Assembly (NCBI RefSeq): GCF_964355755.1
Contig: NC_092676.1
Location: 12,756,288-12,820,287 of the forward strand
Length of the DNA: 64,000 nt
DNA from: Antedon mediterranea
Lineage: Eukaryota; Echinodermata; Crinoidea; Comatulida; Antedonidae
Direction: 5' to 3'
A program made the position numbers and the translations under genes. Position 1 is the first letter of the stretch. Every line of letters begins with the position of its first letter. The notes below the pieces were generated by a model, which searched no databases, had not been told where the DNA came from, and saw only the letters and a program-made list of their open reading frames with translations. This document shows positions 1 to 9,200 of this stretch, in pieces.

Positions 1-181
1 GACCATTTTTTGCCTTTCGATGAAACTTGGTTACACAAAAACATCAAAGTGCTTAAAATCACATTTAAAACCGTTTTAGAGCATTTTTAGCATTTCGATA
101 AAAGTTTTCACACAAAAACATCAAAGTGTACAAAATAGCTTCAAATCGCATTTAGAGAGGTTTTAGACAATTTTGTGCATT

Positions 182-268
182 TCGATAAAACTTTTCACAC
201 AAAAACATCAAAGTGTACAAAATAGCTTCAAATTGCATTTAGAGACGTTTTAGACCATTTTGTGCATT
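182..268 (+). repeat. S-type monomer (TTTTCACAC class), representative
   Basis: This 87-bp unit begins at the TCG of the anchor and contains AAAACTTTTCACAC, an A-rich stretch with ACATCAAAGTG, then TAGCTTCAAATYGCATTT, then a T-rich end with GTTTTAGACCATTTTGTGC. It is the commonest class in the window. Variants differ at a few sites: GAGACG, GAGAGG or GAGATG after CATTTA/G; TCGCA, TTGCA or TCACA in the centre; and TTTTGTGC or TTTTGAGC near the end. These variants are class markers that recur in fixed order within the larger repeats. Confidence 0.9.
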
Positions 269-353
269 TCGATAAAACTTTTCACACAAAAACATCAAAT
301 TGCACAAAATCGTTTTAAACCATTTTAAATCGTTTTAAACCATTTTGAGCATT
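269..353 (+). repeat. G-type monomer with internal 20-bp direct repeat
   Basis: This 85-bp unit is related to F-type, but the segment after TTGCACAAAA is two head-to-tail copies of TCGTTTTAAACCATTTTAAA: 310-329, then 330-346 incomplete. It lacks the GCTTAATA..GTG segment. Other copies lie near 0.83, 1.5, 27.65, 28.75, 41.7, 42.37, 43.8, 45.5, 46.16, 47.3, 48.0, 49.14, 49.8, 54.7 and 55.8 kb. It is therefore a marker of the 676-bp-type higher-order repeat. Confidence 0.85.
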
Positions 354-525
354 TCGATAAAACTTTTCACAAAAAACATCAAAGTGCACAGAATAGCTTC
401 AAATTGCATTTGGAGACGTTTTAGAGCATTTTGTGCATTTCGATAAAATGTGTTAACATAAAAAGACCAAAGTGTTTAGAATATCTCCAAATCACATTTG
501 GAGACGTTTTAAACCATTTTGTGCA

Positions 526-542
526 TTTCGATGGAACTTGGT
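526..542 (+). other. CENP-B-box-like motif in a B-type monomer
   Basis: The 17-mer TTTCGATGGAACTTGGT matches the core NTTCGNNNNANNCGGGN at 7 of 9 fixed positions: TTCG, the central A and the last GG. The CG at core positions 13-14 is TT. The commoner B form TTTCGATGAAACTTGGT scores the same. Binding by a CENP-B-like protein is not shown. The resemblance could be chance, but it recurs in essentially every B-type monomer because the array is homogenised. Confidence 0.35.
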
Positions 543-605
543 TACACAAAAACATCAAAGTGCTTAAAATCACATTTAAAACCGTTTTAGAGCATTTTTA
601 GCATT
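528..605 (+). repeat. B-type monomer (CTTGGTTACAC class), representative
   Basis: This 78-bp unit is shorter than the other classes because it lacks the AGCTTC-containing segment and reads GTGCTTAAAATCACATTT directly. It begins TCGATGGAACTTGGTTACAC (GATGAAAC in most copies). The right half is AAACCGTTTTAGAGCATTTT. It follows C- or S-type monomers in nearly all the larger repeats. The start of the unit resembles a degenerate CENP-B box, annotated separately. Confidence 0.88.
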
Positions 606-1879
606 TCGATAAAACTTTTCACACAAAAACATCAAAGTGTACAAAATAGCTTCAAATCGCATTTAGAGAGGTTTTAGACAATTTTGTGCATTTCGATAAA
701 ACTTTTCACACAAAAACATCAAAGTGTACAAAATAGCTTCAAATTGCATTTAGAGACGTTTTAGACCATTTTGTGCATTTCGATAAAACTTTTCACACAA
801 AAACATCAAATTGCACAAAATCGTTTTAAACCATTTTAAATCGTTTTAAACCATTTTGAGCATGTCGATAAAACTTTTTACAAAAAACATCAAAGTGCAC
901 AGAATAGCTTCAAATTGCATTTGGAGACGTTTTACAGCATTTTGTGCATTTCGATAAAATGTGTTAACATAAAAAGACCAAAGTGTTTAGAATATCTTCA
1001 AATCACATTTGGAGACGTTTTAGACCATTTTTTGCATTTCGATGAAACTTGGTTACACAAAAACATCAAAGTGCTTAAAATCACATTTGAAACCGTTTTA
1101 GAGCATTTTGAGCATTTCGATAAAACTTTTCACACAAAAACATCAAAGTGTACAAAATAGCTTCAAATCGCATTTAGAGACGTTTTAGACCATTTTTTGC
1201 ATTTCGATGAAACTTGGTTACACAAAAACATCAAAGTGCTTAAAATCACATTTAAAACCGTTTTAGAGCATTTTTAGCATTTCGATAAAAGTTTTCACAC
1301 AAAAACATCAAAGTGTACAAAATAGCTTCAAATCGCATTTAGAGAGGTTTTAGACAATTTTGTGCATTTCGATAAAACTTTTCACACAAAAACATCAAAG
1401 TGTACAAAATAGCTTCAAATTGCATTTAGAGACGTTTTAGACCATTTTGTGCATTTCGATAAAACTTTTCACACAAAAACATCAAATTGCACAAAATCGT
1501 TTTAAACCATTTTAAATCGTTTTAAACCATTTTGAGCATTTCGATAAAACTTTTCACAAAAAACATCAAAGTGCACAGAATAGCTTCAAATTGCATTTGG
1601 AGACGTTTTAGAGCATTTTGTGCATTTCGATAAAATGTGTTAACATAAAAAGACCAAAGTGTTTAGAATATCTTCAAATCACATTTGGAGACGTTTTAGA
1701 CCATTTTTTGCATTTCGATGAAACTTGGTTACACAAAAACATCAAAGTGCTTAAAATCACATTTGAAACCGTTTTAGAGCATTTTGAGCATTTCGATAAA
1801 ACTTTTCACACAAAAACATCAAAGTGTACAAAATAGCTTCAAATCGCATTTAGAGACGTTTTAGACCATTTTGTGCATT

Positions 1880-2055
1880 TCGAAAAAATTTGTTAACATA
1901 AAAAGACCAAAGTGTTTAGAATATCTCCAAATCGCATTTGGAGACGTTTTAGACCATTTTGTGCATTTCGAAAAAATTTGTTAACATAAAAAGACCAAAG
2001 TGTTTAGAATATCTCCAAATCGCATTTGGAGACGTTTTAGACCATTTTGTGTTTT
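1880..2055 (+). repeat. C-type monomers (TTTGTTAACAT class), 88-bp tandem pair
   Basis: Two consecutive 88-bp units start at the anchor TCG at 1880 and 1968. Both contain GAAAAAATTTGTTAACAT, AAAAAGACCAAAGTG, TTTAGAATATCTCC and AAATCGCATTTGGAGACG. The C class normally occurs singly, followed by a B or V monomer, so this adjacent identical pair looks like a local one-monomer duplication. The class contains the 8-bp palindrome TGTTAACA and the most perfect form of the central dyad (1925-1943). Confidence 0.88.
1925..1943. other. Central dyad, perfect 8-bp arms with 3-nt loop
   Basis: The sequence CTCCAAAT-CGC-ATTTGGAG is a perfect inverted repeat in C-type monomers. The same position in the S-type variant at 4736-4752 reads TTCAAAT-CAC-ATTTGAA, also perfect over 7 bp. 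The fourth base of the left arm and its partner remain complementary in both, and CC/GG changes to TC/GA on both sides. Other S monomers carry one T-G mismatch or one mismatch. The dyad is present in most C and S monomers and absent from F and G monomers. Confidence 0.85.
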
Positions 2056-2142
2056 TCGAAAAAACTTTTCACACAAAAACATCAAAGTGTACAAAATTGC
2101 TTCAAATCGCATTTGGAGACGTTTTAGACCATTTTGTGATTT
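2056..2142 (+). repeat. V-type monomer (TTTTTCGAAAAA class), representative
   Basis: In this 87-bp unit the usual GTGCATTTCGAT entry is replaced by GTGTTTTTCGAAAAAAC. This creates a 12-bp perfect palindrome, TTTTTCGAAAAA, at 2052-2063. It follows a C-type monomer. The next unit, at 2143, starts from GTGATTTTCGAAAAAC. The same C-V-V order recurs near 11.2, 19.5, 22.5, 37.0 and 63.6 kb. A single V monomer appears near 7.0, 14.3, 15.3, 24.7, 32.75, 38.8 and 59.4 kb. Confidence 0.85.
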
Positions 2143-2440
2143 TCGAAAAACTTTTCACACAAAAACATCAAAGTGTAGAAAATTGCTTCAAATCGCATTT
2201 AGAGACGTTTTAGACCATTTTGTGCATTTCGAAAAAATTTGTTAACATAAAAAGACCAAAGTGTTTAGAATATTTCCAAATCGCATTTGGACACGTTTTA
2301 GACCATTTTGTGCATTTCGATGAAACTTGGTTACACAAAAACATCAAAGTGCTTAAAATCACATTTAAAACCGTTTTAGAGCATTTTGAGCATTTCGATA
2401 AAACTTTTCACACAAAAACATCAAAGTGTACAAAATAGCT

Positions 2441-4069
2441 TCAAATCGCATTTAGAGACGTTTTAGACCATTTTGTGCATTTCGATAAAACTTTTCACAC
2501 AAAAACATCAAATTGCACAAATAGCTTAATACCGTGTTTGAAATCGTTTTAAACCATTTTGAGCATGTCGATAAAACTTTTCACAAAAAAACATCAAAGT
2601 GCACAGAATAGCTTCAAATCGCATTTGGAGACGTTTTAAACCATTTTGTGCATTTCGATAAAACTTTTCACATAAAAACAACAAAGTGTACAAAATAGCT
2701 TCAAATCGCATTTGGAGACGTTTTAGACCATTTTGTGCATTTCGATGAAACTTGGTTACACAAAAACATCAAAGTGCTTAAAATCACATTTGAAACCGTT
2801 TTAGAGCATTTTGAGCATTTCGATAAAACTTTTCACACAAAAACATCAAAGTGTACAAAATAGCTTCAAATCACATTTGAAACCGTTTTAGACCATATTG
2901 AGCATTTCGATAAAACTTTTCACACAAAAACATCAAAGTGTACAAAATAGCTTCAAATCGCATTTGGAGACGTTTTAGACCATTTTGTGTATTTCGATGA
3001 AACTTGGTTACACAAAAACATCAAAGTGCTTAAAATCACATTTGAAAGCGTTTTAGAGCATTTTTAGCATTTCGATAATACTTTTCACACAAAAACATCA
3101 AAGTGTACAAAATAGCTTCAAATCGCATTTGGAGACGTTTTAGACCATTTTGTGCATTTCGATGAAACTTGGTTACACAAAAACATCAAAGTGCTTAAAA
3201 TAAAATTTAAAACAGTTTTAGAGCATTTTGAGCATTTCGATAAAACTTTTCACACAAAAACATCAAAGTGTACAAAATAGCTTCAAATCGCATTTAGAGA
3301 CGTTTTAGACCATTTTGTGCATTTCGAAAAAATTTGTTAACATAAAAAGACCAAAGTGTTTAGAATATCTCCAAATCGCATTTGGAGACGTTTTAGACCA
3401 TTTTGTGCATTTCAATGAAACTTGGTTACACAAAAACCTCAAAGTGCTTAAAATCACATTTGAAACCGTTTTAGAGCATTTTTAGCATTTCGATAATACT
3501 TTTCACACAAAAACATCAAAGTGTACAAAATAGCTTCAAATCGCATTTAGAGAGGTTTTAGACCATTTTGTGCATTTCGATAAAACTTTTCACACAAAAA
3601 CATCAAAGTGTACAAAATAGCTTCAAATCGCATTTAGAGACGTTTTAGACCATTTTGTGCATTTCGATAAAACTTTTCACACAAAAACATCAAATTGCAC
3701 AAAATAGCTTAATACCGTGTTTGAAATCGTTTTAAACCATTTTGAGCATGTCGATAAAACTTTTCACAAAAAAACATCAAAGTGCACAGAATAGCTTCAA
3801 GTCGCATTTGGAGACGTTTTAAACCATTTTGAGCATTTCGATAAAACTTTTCACACAAAAACATCAAAGTGTACAAAATAGCTTCAAATCGCATTTAGAG
3901 AGGTTTTAGACCATTTTGTGCATTTCGATAAAACTTTTCACACAAAAACATCAAATTGCACAAAATAGCTTAATATCGTGTTTGAAAACGTTTTAAACCA
4001 TTTTGAGCATGTCGATAAAACTTTTCACACAAAAATATCAAAGCGCACAGAATATCTTCAAATCGCATT
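2441..4069 (+). repeat. Segment duplicated at 50.8-52.7 kb
   Basis: The landmark TTGCACAAATAGC (one A lost from the usual ACAAAATAGC) lies near 2513 and again near 29.84, 50.90 and 56.91 kb. The offset to the 50.9-kb copy is 48383. It falls to 48369 after a 14-bp deletion there, and rises to 48630 after about 261 bp (three monomers) present only in the right copy between about 51.66 and 51.92 kb. Private features here include AAAATAAAATTTAAAACAG near 3200 and CAAAAACCTCAAAG near 3433. Confidence 0.75.
3664..3750 (+). repeat. F-type monomer (GCTTAATAYCGTG class), representative
   Basis: This 87-bp unit has an S-type left half, but with CAAATTGCAC in place of CAAAGTGTAC. Its right half reads GCTTAATACCGTGTTTGAAATC or the sister form GCTTAATATCGTGTTTGAAAACG, then GTTTTAAACCATTTTGAGC and an anchor changed to GCATGTCGATAAAAC. 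The central dyad CAAATCGCATTTG is absent, so F units punctuate the array with monomers that cannot form that hairpin. F units occur in every large block. Confidence 0.85.
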
Positions 4070-5139
4070 TAGAGACGTTTTAGACCATTTTGTGCATTTC
4101 GAAAAAATTTGTTAACATAAAAAGACCAAAGTGTTTAGAATATCTCCAAATCGCATTTGGAGACGTTTTAGACCATTTTGTGCATTTCGATGAAACTTGA
4201 TTACACAAAAACATCAAAGTGCTTAAAATCACATTTAAAACAGTTTTAGAGCGTTTTGAGCATTTCGATAAACTTTTCACACAAAAACATCAAAGTGCAC
4301 AAAATAGCTTCAAATCGCATTTAGAGATGTTTTAGACCATTTTGTGCATTTCGATAAAACTTTTCACACAAAAAAATCAAATTGCACAAAAAAGCTTAAT
4401 ACCGTGTTTGAAATCGTTTTAAACCAATTTGAGCATGTCGAAAAAACTTTTCACACAAAAACATCAAAGTGCACAGAATATCTTCAAATCGCATTTAGAG
4501 ACGTTTTAGACCATTTTGTGCATTTCGAAAAAATTTGTTAACATAAAAAGACCAAAGTGTTTAGAATATCTCCAAATCGCATTTGGAGACGTTTTAGACC
4601 ATTTTGTGCATTTCGATGAAACTTGGTTACACAAAAACATCAAAGTGCTTAAAATCACATTTGAAACCGTTTTAGAGCATTTTGAGCATTTCGATAAAAC
4701 TTTTCACACAAAAACATCAAAGTGTACAAAATAGCTTCAAATCACATTTGAAACCGTTTTAGACCATTTTGAGCATTTCGATAAAACTTTTCACACAAAA
4801 ACATCAAAGTGTACAAAATAGCTTCAAATCGCATTTGGAGACGTTTTAGACCATTTTGTGCATTTCGATGAAACTTGGTTACACAAAAACATCAAAGTGC
4901 TTAAAATCACATTTGAAACCGTTTTAGAGCATTTTTAGCATTTCGATAATACTTTTCACACAAAAACATCAAAGTGTACAAAATAGCTTCAAATCGCATT
5001 TGGAGACGTTTTAGACCATTTTGTGCATTTCGATGAAACTTGGTTACACAAAAACATCAAAGTGCTTAAAATCACATTTGAAATCGTTTTAGACCATTTT
5101 GAGCATTTCGATAAAACTTTTCACACAAAAAAATCAAAG

Positions 5140-5192
5140 TGCACAAAATAGCTTCAAATCGCATTTGGAGACGTTTTAGACTATTTTGTGCA
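5140..5192. other. Extended nested dyad (12 + 8 bp arms)
   Basis: Outer arms TGCACAAAATAG (5140-5151) and CTATTTTGTGCA (5181-5192) are perfectly complementary. Directly inside them, CTTCAAAT (5152-5159) and ATTTGGAG (5163-5170) pair with a single T-G mismatch around loop CGC. A 10-base segment, 5171-5180, is unpaired on one side. The result is a potential 20-bp hairpin or cruciform within one monomer. In most S monomers the outer arms are 8-10 bp (GCACAAAAT/ATTTTGTGC). The full 12-bp form recurs where GTGCACAAAATAG is followed by GACTATTTTGTGC, for example near 9.9, 12.45, 18.2, 24.0, 27.2, 30.9 and 57.97 kb. Confidence 0.8.
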
Positions 5193-8094
5193 TTTCGAAA
5201 AAATTTGTTAACATAAAAAGACCAAAGTGTTTAGAATATCTCCAAATCGCATTTGGAGACGTTTTAAATCATTTTGTGCATTTCGATGGAACTTGGTTAC
5301 ACAAAAACATCAAAGTGCTTAAAATCACATTTAAAACCGTTTTAGAGCATTTTGAGCATTTCGATAAAACTTTTCACACAAAAACATCAAAGTGTACAAA
5401 ATAGCTTCAAATCGCATTTAGAGAGGTTTTAGACCATTTTGTGCATTTCGATAAAACTTTACACACAAAAACATCAAAGTGTACAAAAAAGCTTCAAATC
5501 GCATTTAGAGACGTTTTAGACCATTTTGTGCATTTCGATAAAACTTTTCACACAAAAACATAAAATTGCACAAAATAGCTTAATATCGTGTTTGAAAACG
5601 TTTTAAACCATTTTGAGCATGTCGATAAAACTTTTCACACAAAAATATCAAAGTGCACAGAATATCTTCAAATCGCATTTAGAGACGTTTTAGACCATTT
5701 TGTGCATTTCGAAAAAATTTGTTAACATAAAAAGACCAAAGTGTTTAGAATATCTCCAAATCGCATTTGGAGACGTTTTAGACCATTTTGTGCATTTCGA
5801 TGAAACTTGGTTACATAAAAACATCAAAGTGCTTAAAATCACATTTAAAACCGTTTTAGAGCGTTTTGAGCATTTCGATAAACTTTTCACACAAAAACAT
5901 CAAAGTGCACAAAATAGCTTCAAATCGCATTTAGAGATGTTTTAGACCATTTTGTGCATTTCGAAAAAACTTTTCACACAAAAACATCAAATTGCACACA
6001 ATAGCTTAATACCGTGTTTGAAATCGTTTTAAACCATTTTGAGCATGTCGATAAAACTTTTCACACAAAAACATCAAAGTGCACAGAATATCTTCAAATC
6101 GCATATAGAGACGTTTTAGACCATTTTGTGCATTTCGAAAAAATTTGTTAACATTAAAAGACCAATGTGTTTAGAATATCTCCAAATCGCATTTGGAGAC
6201 GTTTTAGACCATTTTGTGCATTTCGATGAAACTTGGTTACACAAAAACATCAAAGTGCTTAAAATCACATTTGAAACCGTTTTAGAGCATTTTGAGCATT
6301 TCGATAAAACTTTTCACACAAAAACATCAAAGTGTACAAAATAGCTTCAAATCACATTTGAAACCGTTTTAGACCATTTTGAGCATTTCGATAAAACTTT
6401 TCACACAAAAACATCAAAGTGTACAAAATGGCTTCAAATCGCTTTTGGAGACGTTTTAGAGCATTTTGAGCATTTCGATCAAACTTTTCACACAAAAACA
6501 TCAAAGTGTACAAAATAACTTCAAATCGCATTTAGAGACCTTTTAGACCATTTTGTGCATTTTGGTAAAACTTTTCACACAAAAACATCAAATTGCACAA
6601 AATAGCTTAATATCGTGTTTGAAAACGTTTTAAACCATTTTGAGCATGTCGATAAAACTTTTCACATAAAAATATCAAAGTGCACAGAATAGCTTCAAAT
6701 CGCATTTGGAGACGTTTTAGACCATTTTGTGCATTTTGGTAAAACTTTTCACACAAAAACATCAAATTGCACAAAATAGCTTAATATCGTGTTTGAAAAC
6801 GTTTTAAACCATTTTGAGCATGTCGATAAAACTTTTCACTCAAAAATATCAAAGTGCACAGAATATCTTCAAATCGCATTTAGAGACGTTTTAGACCATT
6901 TTGTGCATTTTGAAAAAATTTGTTAACATAAAAAGACCAAAGTGTTTAGAATATCTCCAAATCGCATTTGGAGACGTTTTAGACCATTTTGTGTTTTTCG
7001 AAAAAACTTTTCACACAAAAACATCAAAGTGTACAAAATTGCTTCAAATCGCATTTGGAGACGTTTTAGACCATTTTGTGCATTTTGGTAAAACTTTTCA
7101 CACAAAAACATCAAAATTCACAAAATAGCTTAATATCGTGTTTGAAAACGTTTTAAACCATTTTGAGCATGTCGATAAAACTTTTCACTCAAAAATATCA
7201 AAGTGCACAGAATATCTTCAAATCGCATTTAGAGACGTTTTAGACCATTTTGTGCATTTCGAAAAAAATTGTTAACATAAAAAGACCAAAGTGTTTAGAA
7301 TATCTCCAAATCGCATTTGGAGACGTTTTAGACCATTTTGCGCATTTCGATGAAACTTGGTTACACAAAAACATCAAAGTGCTTAAAATCACATTTAAAA
7401 CCGTTTTAGAGCGTTTTGAGCATTTCGATAAACTTTTCAAACAAAAACATCAAAGTGTACAAAATAGCTTCAAATCGTATTTGGAGACGTTTTAGACCAT
7501 TTTGTGCGTTTCGATGAATCTTGGTTACACAAAAACATCAAAGTGCTTAAAATCACATTTAAAACCGTTTTAGTGCATTTTGAGCATTTCGATAAAACTT
7601 TTCACACAAAAACATCAAAGTGCACAAAATAGCTTCAAATCGCATTTAGAGATGTTTTAGACCATTTTGTGCGTTTCGATAAAACTTTTCACACAAAAAC
7701 ATCAAATTGCACAAAATAGCTTAATATCGTGTTTGAAAACGTTTTAGACCATTTTGAGCATGTCGATAAAACTTTTCACACAAAAACATAAAAGTGCACA
7801 AAATAGCTTCAAATCGCATTTAGAGATGTTTTAGACCATTTTGTGCATTTCGATAAAACTTTTCACACAAAAACATCAAATTGCACAAAATAGCTTAATA
7901 CCGTGTTTGAAATCGTTTTAAACCATTTTGAGCATGTCGATAAAACTTTTCACAAAAAAACATCAAAGTGCACAGAATAGCTTCAAATCGCATTTGGAGA
8001 CGTTTTAAACCATTTTGTGCATTTCGATAAAACTTTTCACATAAAAACATCAAAGTGTCCAAAATAGCTTCAAATCGCATTTAGAGACGTTTTA

Positions 8095-8150
8095 GACCAT
8101 TTTGGGCATTTATAAAAGTGCTTAAAATCACATTTCAAACCGTTTTAGAG
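8095..8150 (+). repeat. Truncated B monomer, 25-bp deletion
   Basis: The sequence GGGCATTTATAAAAGTGC joins the anchor directly to ATAAAAGTGC (junction 8111/8112). The intact relative at 10627 has 25 more bases here, containing the CTTGGTTACAC part. The deletion removes the CENP-B-box-like region. Identical junctions are at 16433, 33868 and 60513, each inside a copy of the same block. It is thus an old deletion carried by later amplification. Confidence 0.85.
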
Positions 8151-9112
8151 CATTTTGAGCATTTCGATAAAACTTTTCACACAAAAACATCAAAGTGCAC
8201 AAAATAGCTTCAAATCGCATTTAGAGATGTTTTAGACCATTTTGTGCAATTCGATAAAACTTTTCACACAAAAACATCAAAGTGCACAAAATAGCTTCAA
8301 ATCGCATTTAGAGATGTTTTAGACCATTTTGTGCATTTCGATAAAACTTTTCACACAAAAACATAAAAGTGAACAGAATAGCTTCAAATTGCATTTGGAG
8401 ACGTTTTAGAGCATTTTGTGCATTTCGATAAAATGTGTTAACATAAAAAGACCAAAGTGTTTAGAATATCTTCAAATCACATTTGGAGACGTTTTAGACC
8501 ATTTTTGGCATTTCGATGAAACTTGGTTACACAAAAACATCAAAGTGCTTAAAATCACATTTAAAACCGTTTTAGAGCATTTTGAGCATTTCGATAAAAC
8601 TTTTCACACAAAAACATCAAAGTGTACAAAATAGCTTCAAATCGCATTTAGAGAGGTTTTAGACCATTTTGTGCATTTCGATAAAACTTTTCACACAAAA
8701 ACATCAAAGTGTACAAAATAACTTCAAATCGTATTTAGAGACGTTTTAGACCATTTTGTGCATTTTGATAAAACTTTTCACACAAAAACATCAAATTGCA
8801 CAAAATAGCTTAATATCGTGTTTGAAAACGTTTTAAACCATTTTGAGCATGTCGATAAAACTTTTCACACAAAAATATCAAAGTGCACAGAATATCTTCA
8901 AATCGCATTTAGAGACGTTTTAGACCATTTTGTGCATTTCGAAAAAATTTGTTAACATAAAAAGACCAAAGTGTTTAGAATATCTCCAAATCGCATTTGG
9001 AGACGTTTTAGACCATTTTGTGTTTTTCGAAAAACTTTTCACACAAAAACATCAAAGTGTAGAAAATTGCTTCAAATCGCATTTAGAGACGTTTTAGACC
9101 ATTTTGTGCATT

Positions 9113-9200
9113 TCGAAAAAACTTTTTAAAATAAAAACACCAAAGTGCTTAGAATAGCTTCAAATCGCATTTGGAGACGTTTTAGACCATTTTGTGCATT
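9113..9200 (+). repeat. E-type monomer (CTTTTTAAMATAAAAACACC class), representative
   Basis: This 88-bp unit reads TCGAAAAAACTTTTTAAAATA, then AAAACACCAAAGTGCTTAGAATAGC. It looks like a hybrid of the C-type (AACATAAAAA, GACC or CACC, TTAGAAT) and S-type (GCTTCAAATCGC) sequences. Other copies are near 17.45, 34.88 and 61.5 kb (AAAATA) and 25.75 and 39.8 kb (AACATA). It is a low-copy class useful for aligning the large blocks. Confidence 0.8.

Larger units (their letters stand above)
1..1876 (+). repeat. 676-bp-type higher-order repeat, left end
   Basis: Bases 1 to about 470 match 1188 to about 1660 at an offset of 1187, including the shared rare change GATAAAAGTTTTCAC. The landmark GATAAAATGTGTTAACAT occurs at 440, 951 and 1627, and the last two are 676 bp apart. 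The same 676-bp spacing separates 41815/42491, 45606/46282, 47431/48107 and 49256/49932. The unit is about eight monomers and includes G-type, S, B and the GTGTTAACAT variant of C. Similarity to the right-hand copies stops near 1877, where C-type monomers begin. Confidence 0.85.
1877..2440 (+). repeat. C-C-V-V-C-B block shared with ~22.4 kb
   Basis: From about 1960 to 2270 the sequence matches 22425-22735 at an offset of 20465, including the V-type pair and GTAGAAAATTGC. One private change here is GGACACG instead of GGAGACG near 2290. After the B monomer it continues into GAGCATTTTGAGC rather than the GAGCGTTTTGAGC of the 22.8-kb copy. The block is thus a join between two repeat lineages. Confidence 0.75.

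Noticed and set aside
440-470. TATA-like or promoter motifs (ATAAAATG, TTAACATAAAA)
   Set aside because: AT-rich strings of this kind recur in every monomer. Nothing downstream supports a transcription unit.
1618-1836. Recurrent 60-110-codon open frames, e.g. a 72-codon + strand frame seen dozens of times
   Set aside because: They start at TTG or similar non-ATG codons (TTGTGCATTTCG here), end at the fixed TAG in CAAAATAGC, and are copies of the same monomer combination. The peptides are low-complexity translations of the repeat in several frames and both strands. There is no sign of coding constraint beyond repeat homogenisation.
5140-5192. Intrinsic transcription terminator
   Set aside because: The hairpin is AT-rich, lacks a GC stem followed by a U-run, and repeats throughout non-coding satellite.
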